From positions 2,298,947 to 2,362,946 of the forward strand of contig CAADRB010000017.1 in assembly GCA_900708905.1 (NCBI GenBank): a DNA stretch of 64,000 nt. The letters are read 5' to 3'. The notes under the pieces were generated by a model that saw only the letters and a program-made list of their open reading frames with translations, did no database searches and was not told where the DNA came from. The number at the start of each line of letters is the position of its first letter. Positions within the stretch are counted from its first letter, which is position 1. Below, one piece after another: positions 41,601-53,600 of the stretch. Source of the stretch: Hymenolepis diminuta. Lineage: Eukaryota; Platyhelminthes; Cestoda; Cyclophyllidea; Hymenolepididae. The translations under genes and the position numbers were made by a program.

Positions 41601-44600
41601 CTCATTAATGATTCCATTAACAATTTTCCATCCTGCTGTGATTGGGCAGCAGTCAGAAATTCAAGAAAACAGATTTCAGCTATTCTGCCGTAGCTCCCTA
41701 CAAATTTTTGAATGACCTAACCTTCACCTTTCTCTCCGTCTGTTACCTTCGTTTTATATGCATAGAATGGAACACTGCCCCCACCTATGATTTCAAGGGA
41801 AGATCTTTCTTCTCTGTCCACTCAACAACATTCATTTTTAATTCTAGTTTCAGAATGCTGCTTACTTTTTTTCTTTTTCATTCTGCTCTTTAATATCACA
41901 TTCATGGAGACTCTTCTTTAGATTTTCAGTCCGTTTTACAGTCTTCCTCGAGTTGGCTATTAATTTTATCACCTAACGGACGATTATTTTGCCCTTCTTG
42001 ATGACGTTCTTCTTTCTGGATTCTGGTCACTTTTGACACACTGTTTCTCTGTGCTCGTTTGCCCCGCGTATGGCATTGGTGAGGTTAGTATGGGCGAAAT
42101 TAAGCAAATGGCAAATCATTTCAGAGGTAGCACTTCGTTAGAAATTTGCGGAGAGCGGAAATATTTCGGAATAAATTTTCATCAAAAATTTAATTTACAC
42201 AACTTTTTTATCCAATTTCTACTGCTTCAAGTTTTATACATTTGATGTCCAATTTTACACATTTATCATCGAGATAATTCAATGTGATTTTTTCATTTTG
42301 ATGAGTTTTAAACAGACATCATTTTCCCAAGGGTCAGACAGTCCAACCCAAAAATCCAATAAAGGAAAGGAAATTGAGCAGAAGTTGTAATTTATGTCCA
42401 GACGTTAGAAAATTCTCAAAAAATAATATTTGCATTCAGATTTTACCTTTTTCATATCTCAGCATTTCAATTTTAAGTTTTATAAACGACTTCCTTATCG
42501 AATTGGCCATTCTATTAATATAAATGAATGGTCAACCATTCCAGATTTATATTTTACTTTTCATAAGATGGTGAAAAATAGCCTTGTTTTAGCTTTAGAA
42601 AGCTCATTAAAGTTCATTCGAGGTAAACTCCATGAATGATGAATGATGATTTAACTAACACGCATACATATAATTTTTAAACCTCGTGCTTTCAATAAAT
42701 TTTTGCTTTAGCATTCTTACCATTAGTTCGGCCTCATACTTGGAAGTACAGTTCCCTGTGCCATATCCAGATCTCGGGGGCTTTTGTAGCTCTTGTACAA
42801 CTTCAGGAAGTTTGCTCAGTGGAATGCTTGTTTCTCCACCGGATCTAACCCACTCAGAGAGGACTGTGTAGATGAAGGAATACTGCTTTACATTATCAAT
42901 CATTTGAGGTCTTGAAGTGGCTACTTTTAATGCGTAGTGAGCTAAAGGGATATTGGCACCGATTTCATCCTTTCGAATGACGTCCAAAAGTTCATTTATA
43001 CAGATAAAAGTCCCTGTTCGACCGGATCCGTCTCTAGCAAATAAATAATAAGATAACAGTGCGTTTAACTTTTTTGAGTTATTGTAAACCGGTTTAAACT
43101 GGCTCCCTAAATAACAGAAGAGGTCATTTTAAGGAAAGTTTTAAAATAAAATAAGAATATTTGTTAATTGTGCTTTTGTAAATTTGAAAGGGACTCCATT
43201 ACTACCTATACGAAAACTAAATATATTGTATCGATTTTTATCAGAATGAAAAGGTTTTACTAATAGCATTGGTGGTAATTATTCTCATTACCCACAGTAA
43301 TGCAAAAGAGCTTTACAATTTTTAATTGCGCGAAGTAGCAACAGTCAGTTGAATAATAGTAAGTCGAAAAATTGTGAAAGGGATGGAATCAAAAGGGTGC
43401 ATTCTTTTGAGGCGAAACATATTTGTCAACTTTTGAAGAAAATTAGCAAGATCAAGAAACCGTTCACAAATAAAAATGAAACGTTGAGCCATTTTTGTCA
43501 TTTGAGCGGAGTAGCTAGAGAAATTTGAAAAAGGCAAATGAAATTTAAAGATAAATTAATATAAAACTCATGATATGGTTAAACGATCGATGAAAAATAA
43601 TTTAAGTTCAAGCGAGGTAGAGGTATGTCCTTTCTTTGCAAAATAGTCTGTTAATTTTAATGTATTTTTGTACCTTAAGTTTATACATTACTTGCAAATA
43701 TTTATACATAAAACACCACTCATCGGGCCAAAAAGCGCTACGGAATGCACGCACTTATTAAAGTGTTAAAACTCATATAAAACGCCCTAATAATAACTCT
43801 TTATTAAAAGGATTTGTTAGCAAATTAATTTGAATGATGGAAGAGTACCGAATGAGATATCAGTCAATAGATTACAGAGTGATACGTTAAAAACCTCAAA
43901 AAAGTGGCAGCTCATATGTTGTTGATGAGTTTCAAATATTATACACATGCGTATATATTTTGTACAAAGAAAAATCTGGATGTTTGAAAGAATAAAAGAG
44001 GTGAAAGATTAAATATTAAGAAATCAATCTGAGAAATTTTGTAGAGATAAACCAGTGAGCTAAAACTCCAAAAGAACGCAGCAATTTAAATGAATTGAAC
44101 AGACAATTTAAGCTGGAAAATATTTTGTTTTAATCAATAAATTGCCCTATTGCAAACACGTTAAGAATGAAGGCCAACTAATTTTACTCCACAGTTGAAT
44201 TAACTGGTTTAAATGAAGTAAAATTTGAAAGTAAGAAAACTTTTTGCCGACATTTTTGCCACATTTTAAAAATAATTGAAATTACCCCAATAATCTTATT
44301 TTGATTTAACAAACTCCAGTTCTTAATTTATTGAAAATAATTTGGAGCATGAAATAAGCGAAAATGATGAAATGAATAATCAAAAAATGAATTTTTAATT
44401 TAACTTCGAATACTTTATCCACTTTCCATAAGTACTGGATTTATTATGAAGTCATTATTTTATTTTATTAAATATATCTATTTTAAGATCTTATTTATTA
44501 ATGATGATTTATTTAATTTCATTACCACTTAAATTTGATCAAAATATTCGCGCAAAATTGTCAAATATCATTTGTCGCGAATTCAATGAAACAGTCATGC

Positions 44601-47600
44601 TAATTTAAGAATAAATGATGCAATAGGCATTAAAGTGTATATATTTTTAGATATACATGACTGTGAAATAAAGTCGGCCTTACGAGCAATGAACAACAAT
44701 AGGCCCGTCTCTTGTTTGTCTCCAGGCATAGAGTTTGGCGGTTAATTCAATAACTGCTCCAATTAAAGGCAGACCATTTTTATTCCATGAATCCAGTTGA
44801 AATTGCCTTATTATCCGCTTGACTTGAGGATTGTCATTCTGAAAGTTATACACAATTTTTTTAATAGACAGGAACAAACTTGCTTGATTAGTGCGTCTGC
44901 ATAATCAGTAAATTAAACACATTTGACAGTTACCTGAGAGACAGAGTGAAAGTAAAATTAATAAATTGGAGATTTTTAAGTTAGTATGTCAGTTAAAAGC
45001 TTTTCGGCTAAAAATTGCACTGGTCTTGAGTGGCACGAACTATAAGTCTTCTGGCAAATATACAACTCCATTGATTTTCATAATTTAAGCATTTTAACTA
45101 GTTCATCTTCATGATTGCAAATTTTTCAATTAAATCCATCCAAAAATTTAATTAATTTGCAGCAATAAATTGTTTTTATATTTTATCAAATTCAAAGCCA
45201 TATAAACTCCATTTCGTGACAAAAATTTTAATTTCGCAAAATATAATCAATGATTTTCATTATTTGTCAGTGAAATACTTCATTTCTTGCTAAAAAATAA
45301 TGCTAAATTAATTTATATTAATCATTTGGGAAATAGAAATATTAGATTTGAAAATGGAGGCTTAATTTATAATTATATTTAGAATTTTAAAGAATTTTAT
45401 TGACAAATTTTTTTATCTTTTAATGTTGCATTTACGACCCGCTTATCCAATGAAAACTATTTACAAATGCTTTAGATTATATTTATAAAACAAAAATCAA
45501 AACAACGCAATGAGAAATTTCCGTTTTTTATGTAAGTAACTTTGAATTTTTTCTTGAGTCCAACTCAAACTCAGCGAGAGGGAAGCGTTTCGCACTTCCG
45601 ACGTCAAAATTTTGCATTAATTCCTTTTGCCGTTTCCCTCATTGTGTAAAGTCACGCTAACCAAACCAAAATTTACTCAGGCAGAAGTTAACTCCAAATA
45701 ACCCGAATTTTATTCTTCCATACATTCAGACAAGTGGTGCTGTCCTGCAGTTTCAATATTTTTTATCTCTTTGAATAGATTTTACTGAAAAGAAGCTTCA
45801 AAGATCCCGGAAGCACGTCATGTATCGATGTTTTGTCGTTGTATTGTTAATAAGAAACGTCTAAATATGCTTCATCCAAACGTTAATTGCAAGAATGTGA
45901 GGTAAATTATTATGAAAAAAAGTAAAAAAACATATTTTAATGTTGAATTTTATCAAACTGCAACTAACCCGACTTTAAAATAAATCGATTTGCACGAACT
46001 TCAAAAACAAAAGCAGTAATTTAAAATTTTATTCCTGATGGCCAGGACATTAGAATAACTGCATCCTGATATTTTCTTAACTTGAATAAGTTATATTTTT
46101 TCCGCTTCCTTCCAATACTTCTTCGGCCTTTATTGATCACCATGACATTTCTGCAAATTATGACGCTTAATAACAAAAATGTTTAATCCTTTTTTCCTAT
46201 TCGCTACGTGTAAAATTGAAAATATTTAGAGGTTTGTTTACAATCATAAAGTTAAATCATTTTTAAAAATCGGGAAATATAAATTGGCTAAACGAAGCAA
46301 GCAGACTTAGTTTTGAAAATTTATAATTCTTTTCATCTGGAAAGCCTCTAATAATGATGATTCTTGTCAAATCTTTCTTTTGCAAAAGTTTCGCATTTTT
46401 ATTTAAAATGTCAATTTAATACTAATTTATTCATAAGTAATCAGAAGAAGTTTCACCTTATTTGACTATTGAAATTTTGAACACGTATTAGTTTAAATAT
46501 TATTCAGTAGTATTATGCAATAAAGTAGTATTTTAATCATAATACTATAATAGTTTTAGAATAATATTATTTGCTTTAATTCAACAAACCGGCACATCGA
46601 AAGAAATTTCATTATAACTTTTACTAAGAGGCATGTAAAAATAAAGTTGTACCAGTATTGAAATCAAGACTGCTATAAAGCCATGGGTGTGGTCATGGCA
46701 TCTTTGTTCTTAATGATGTCCTTCCCAGAGCATTTGATTGGGACTTGCCTTCAAAAGAAGTGCGTGAAAATTAAACTAGATGCTGATTTAACAGTGCAAA
46801 TGTTTATATTTATTTGCACTTTCTTAATTTAGATTTTCTCAATTCAACTAAAATTTTCTGATTTGAAAAATTTGACCAAGTGGAAAAATGAATCTTGAGA
46901 GTAACAAAGCCTTAATTGATTTAACCTAGCAAGATGTTCGCTCCAATGATCGTGATAGCAGAATGATTGTAGCTCACATGCTGGCAGAAATAAAACTTAT
47001 GCGCCTCATTTATAAATGATTTATAAACAAAACAAAATTACGACGGTTAAATGAATTTGTAGATAATTTTCTAACCTTAGACACCCGAAATTCTCGAATT
47101 GTATATTGAGCAGTACTGATGGCAACCCGACTTGTTACATTGATAGCACCGAATGTACAGCTGAAGGCAGGCCAGTAGCGTTCACATTGTAGCTAAATGA
47201 GGTACACAAAAATAAAAGTTTATTTTGCCCTCTCTTTCACACAAACAAAAGTTTTCCTTAAATTTTTCCCGTCGAAAGTTTATGGAAGTTATGCACGGAA
47301 TATGACTAGTATTTGCACGCTCAATTTTCGGTAAAATCTGACGGTCTCACTAATGAATAATTCACATAAGACCGAAACTCAATGTAGGAGTGAGTGCGAT
47401 AGGATCTGGAACTTTAAACAGCAGTATTTTTGAGAAACGTTCTTGTCCATCTGTGTATCTCTACATTCTCACGCTAAATCCTGAGAGAAACGCTGCTTCT
47501 TATTAAGAAATTGAATTTTTGAAAATACGGGAATACTTTAATAATTTATCTCTTTTAATATCAATAAAGTAATAAAAATATAATTTAGTCGATCAATGAT

Positions 47601-50600
47601 CTAAATCGCTGCAAAAAATGAAAATTGATCTTCAAGATTTTTTAATAAGAAACTGTAATTCATTAACAACCTGAATCCCTATTATGTGAATATTAAATAT
47701 CACTATTGTCAAAATTCAGCGGCACATTTAATCATATATTACTTTTTATTATTTAAAATCCGATGCCAAAATATTCTCTGCAATTCTAAATTAATCTTTC
47801 AGAGGAGCTCTCTCAAAATTGCGGCATTTTGCTTTGCCTCCACTTTAAGCGGAAATATACTTTGACATTTCAAAAGGCGGCCATGATTTCCTGAAGCATC
47901 ATTTCAAAGTTACGTAAAACAAAACATACACGGTACCTAAATCTGTCCACCTTTACCCCAAATTTAAGATTAAGAGTTTATATTTTGCGGTATTTTGAAA
48001 ATTTCGACAGTTTAAAAGTCATATGAAAGGAGGTATTTTGAACCGTCGATTCATAGAAGGAAGTTATATGACATTGCCCATTTAATGTCATATAAGATCT
48101 GTTTCTCTCTCAATCTTGGAAAAAAAGATCACTTGAAGTGGTGTGATGAATCAACTCGCTTAAAAAGTCGGTCAACAAGCCTTGGAAATCGTGGACAGAC
48201 ATTGATTGCAATCCGGAGAACAAATACTTAACCTTAAATTTTGAACTTGAACTATCTATTTACTAAATATTTTACAACACGAACCCAAAATTCAAATGAA
48301 GAAGGACTCCCATATTTCGTAATAACTAACTTATAATTTATTGGAGTTACCACAAACCGATTTCATCTGGTTTCATTACTAAAATTTTAATTTTTTAACC
48401 ATTGTTCTGTCTGATAAAAATTGAGTTTAAGTATTTGAAAAACTCAATCTCTTTCATGTCTACTGCGGTTCGTATAAATTAGTCCCATTGGTCATTACAA
48501 TTGCTAATTTACTGCCTAATAAATTTACAGACTGATTCAAATACGAGAGAAATTTAAAAATTAATGACAACTTTGTCGAATGTGTACTGAATGAAAGAAG
48601 CAGATTGGTGACCCAACGGAATAATTTATATTAAATTTTTAAAGTTTTTGTTGAAAATTATTCTTCTTCTCTTTCTTTCAAACATATTAATCCGAAACTT
48701 TATCTTTTTAACTATTCCACCGCTAAAACATCAAACTGAAGATTGTATTTGTATTAAATTTGAATTTAATTTAAATTCGAACATAGTTTTTTATTCTTTG
48801 TGTCTTACGTTTTATTGTCAAAAAATATTGACTTACACTTAATTAAAGATATTATTTTTAATCACAGCAAAAATTAAATTTTACAATTTTCAACTGGAGG
48901 TATCATCTGCAATAATTTTCTAGCATTTTGGATCCATTTAATTTATTTCTTCATCTTGTGTTGTAATTAATAGTGAATCGTATTATTTACAGAGTATGAA
49001 GATACGCTGATCATTTATATTTAAAGTATAGATTCACTTATTTAGGCTCAATACCAGTTATTGAAATGAAATGGTTAGCAAAAAACATTATTTTATGAAC
49101 TGTAGCTCTAGCATGAGGCAAAGCATTCATTAAAAAATCTATCAGCTCAGTACTGTTTTTGTCACTATTTTGATTTGATTGCAAGTCCGTTATCAAACAA
49201 TCACTAATAGTAATAAACAACTAGGAAATTACAAATAATAGCAGAAGTGGCATAAGAACATCGTGAGGAAACTTACGCGAGCGTGTTCAAACAAGCTTGT
49301 CACCATGACAATGCACTGACAGTTGTACTGCCAAACCATTCGCCAGAAATCAGAAATTGTATTCATATTTGGTCCCTGAGTCGCGATGTACTTTCTTTCC
49401 TGTTCTTGACCCTATAAATAGAACAAAGAAGATGCATAGAGCTTTACCAAATGAATGGGAATGCAAATACTGAAGTACTCAAAGTACTGTCATTTATTTT
49501 ATGATACAAGGTACAGCATATTTGTTTAAATTGACTGGGTATTTTATTGGTAGAATATGACAACGGAACTTACATTTCTTTTTAAATTTTAAATGATCTA
49601 TTTCTAACAATTTGCAAGTGAATCTGTAGACGATTTAAACCATAAAAAGTCAGGAAGCAGATGCAAAATTTAATTCTGCTATGATAGTGAAAGAAGACAT
49701 CATTTGACACTAAACTCTAAGCTCTCACTTAGTGCATATCTCGACCGATAAAGCATGTTTTCAAAGCGCATTTATGGAAATAATAACTGCCAAACAAGAT
49801 CTTAGAAACGGTTTACATACATAATCAAAAAATTACAAATTAAAAAGTAATTACAAATTATCTTATGTACTTTCCTGCATAAAAATTTTTAGTAAAACTG
49901 TGTGTTTTTCAGCTTACGATTCTCGTATCTTCTGATTATTCTGCAATATTCGTATTGAATTAAATATCTTTGCTCCTGTTTTACGAAGCATTTTAAAACA
50001 TTCTCCTCCAGTTTGCATTTAGAGGAACTCACTACTTAAAAGTTAATGCAAGAAACAAGTGTGCTCTTAACATTCTCAACATTCGTCCTAAAATACCTCC
50101 TTTTATCATGGCCCTACAAAGCGAAAAAATAAGTTTTTATTGCAAGTTATTGTTTATATTATAACTAAAATTTTAGAATACTAAGAGGGAGAAAAGATAA
50201 GGCAAATTTAATGTGATACAATAAAAGGGAAACTTACATCAACCCAACTTGCGTTAATGTATGTGGAATCCTCAATGCCTGGTTCTGGCTCCAAAACGAC
50301 ACAATTATCATTATCTGAATGAGTAAATAGGACAATTAAATTAGGCAGAAAATTACCAGAAAGTTATATTAATTGATTACTTAATTAAAAATCATATATG
50401 TAGAATTACACACACAAGTAAATTTGATTTGTAGCAAAATTTCGATAAAATATTAAAATAAATTTTACCATAAATGTTTCCAATTCTAATTAATATTTAA
50501 AAAAAATTAGCATTAAAATTAACTTTAAATTCATTAACTTATCTGATGTTTGTTTAATTATTTAATACCAAATTATTTAATAGTTTTTTTATATTCGAAT

Positions 50601-53600
50601 ACATATTGATTTGGTTTATGGAAGAAATCATTGAGGAACCAGTTTTTTATAAACAATATATCAAACGACCTCTCGTTCAAGTAATCATTTTAATTTCGTT
50701 AATTCATAGCTGGTGATCTTTTGCCCTCATTATGTATGCATTATGATAATACATAGTCAATGCTCTTGTTTCTTGCGCTTTGAAGTTTTTTCATACCTAA
50801 TAAATGGTTTTAAATTTCTTTTACGTACATATTACTATAACAAACTCTCCAAGATTGCCGTGACCTTGATAACATTGTTATCCTTAGCCCAATAAGGATG
50901 AGATTCAATTCTTTCTATTCCTTTAAAACGCTAGCTTCTATGAGCTACTTCTATCAAAGTTTTTCAACCACAGTGCAATTTAGTTTGTAACTTTCCTGCT
51001 GTTCTTTTCATGATCGTAATTTGATATCTTCTTCAGTCTCGTCTACCTGCTCATGGTTGTAAGAAGATGCAAACCAACCAAGGTGATATAATTAAACATT
51101 CAACTAAATCAACCCATTAAAAAATTTAAATATCACATACGACAAATTAATCACAAGTTCAGGAATCAAAATGGAGTTCTGGAAAATTTTAACATTACGT
51201 AGTGAATTATCATTCATATGAGAAAGTGAAAAAATTCAAAGCTCAAATGAAGGTAGACTTCATTTTCGACTAATGCTTCAGCCTTTACTGTATAAATTCG
51301 TTATTTTATGGGTTCAGGTGTTAATCTGTGATTAGAACCTGTAATATTTTGACAATGCAAAAGTAATAACATTAGATTTTGTAACTAAGGTCAAAAACTT
51401 TCAAATTGAAAAAAAATTGTATGGCAGTAGAGGATTTTTGAAAATTTCAACAGATTCATTAATCGAATAAAATATTATAATTGACTTAGTATTTATTGTG
51501 TTAAATTATCAAATTGGCTTGATCGGTTAAAATTAATTGACTTAATCATTTCGATCCTTAAATAGAAAAAATTTGCTTTAAATACATTCAGCCGTTTTAT
51601 TTTAATCACAACTTCTGGATTTGATTTCAAAAAATCTTATACTATTTGTCGTTGTTCGACTGGGTTTTATGACTTACCACCGGACAGGAAATGATCTTCA
51701 CTTCAGTTAATTTTAAAGTAGAAAATGCAATTTCGACAGCAGTGTATATAAAATGGGTAAAATGTCTAAAATATTTATTTAAACTCATTGTGCACCAGGC
51801 AGTATAAATGATATTTGTATTATTTTTTTAGAAATTTAAGAAAATCCTTCAAATAAAATTTAATTAAAGTTGACTGACAATTATTTCTCATGATATTTTT
51901 ATTAATCTATTGGGTGGCTGACCAGATAGTTTTTCAACAAATTTTAAGAAGTTAAAATTTTTAAAAGCACCACAAATTTTTGAGACCTCATCAATTTCGG
52001 ATATTATTAATTCAAGTGTAAAACGGTAACGGATCACGGCGAGAGCAAACTGTGAAGAGCATGAAGACGAGTGCTTGTGTTTAATTACAGTTAAAGTATG
52101 CAATATATATGATCTGATTTTGTTGTAAATCAAATGACAAACTCAATTACCTAATTTAAAATAGAAAACACTTTTCTGTTAAGCTACGTATAACAACAGC
52201 ACTATTATTTCACTTACCATCTTGTTTCATAAGACATTCCATGAGGAACTTTATAAATATTATAGCAATAATATTCGAAAGAACGTAAACTCACAAGGTA
52301 TAATATGCTGATTCTGATTTTTCTTTTCATTTTCTTCTAAGAATGCCGCCGCGCAAAATCCACCTTCGTCCATTTCGCCTTGTATTACCTTCAATATAAA
52401 AGCATTTTCGTCGCATGACTTATCGTATCGGTTTGTTATCAGGCATGTAATTCACCCATGTTTTTACTGCTAAACCTATGTTTATGATTCATAATAATGT
52501 ATTAACTGTCGAGTATTTTGCTATGGTATCGTAAATTTACAATGAGCAATTATTTGACAAAATTAAGTTAGTCAACAAAATTACATTAAACAAAAGAATG
52601 GTGGAAGCGATATCCTTCAACCATAGTTGAATGAAAAAAAGCGATTTCTCGAAAACAGAACAACCGAATTGGAGACTACATAATAAAACGTCAAAATACA
52701 TTATCTAAATTTAATTATTTGAAAAATTTTCCAAAATTGTTGATTTCAGTGAAATCTGTAAAAATTAGAGGAAAGTGCTGGGTAGCGTAGATCTCCTTAG
52801 TCATTGGAAATTAACCGGGGAATTTCGATCTCATTATCTCGGAACTGGTCCATGAATTTATTGTCATCAAAATTTCTGAAATTTATTCGTGTTTTTGAAT
52901 TACTTCTTGTACATATCATTTACATTCAGGTGAATTTAAAGAAAAAATCATTGCAATTTTGAATAAAAAGCACGTTAATTTCCTAAGGCGAAGCTAGACG
53001 CGTGACCTAAAATAAACAAATCCTTTTCATGGAGGGCTGTCTGAGAAATAGTACTAATAGAAACACAAAATTAAGGTAAATAAGTCGAAAAAATACACAT
53101 GTATGATAATGAAAAGCGTTTTCCTGGATTTACTATATTATTCTTGTATTTAAATATCTGATTTTATTTCTTAGTAGGTAGAATATCGCTAAAAAAATAA
53201 TTAAATTTTATTCACAAATGCAATAAATTTGACTGAGAAATCAAACAGGGATTTTCTTTAACTTCAACAAATAAATCAACCTAATAAAAATTGTCTGAAA
53301 ATTGTCAAATAAATAGAAAACAAAACACAGAAAAATGGAAAAGTATTTAGATGGAATCGATAGTTTACTAGATCCAACCCCTTACCGTTCCTAATAAACA
53401 TAATGGGTCAATTTTTCTCTTTTTTCTCCAATCGTGTACTCAAGTGATTTAATTTTATAAAAAATATGCCTTAAGTATTAACTCCAAATTGTGTATAAGC
53501 TGATACGCGTAGTACCATTTTTGTTTGCATAAGAAATGCTTTTCTGATTCATTAAAATTAATATCGCTCCCTAATCAAATTTGTTGTCGTGCAGCAAATT

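Noticed and set aside
41530..41893. Two overlapping plus-strand frames of 61 and 83 codons
   Set aside because: No recognisable domain; no consistent splice sites; overlap the basic open run on the other strand.
51676..51715. 23-bp segment between an acceptor and GTAAGTC donor inside a D1 intron
   Set aside because: Phase-compatible only in place of the conserved 77-bp exon, which carries an essential motif; most likely chance.
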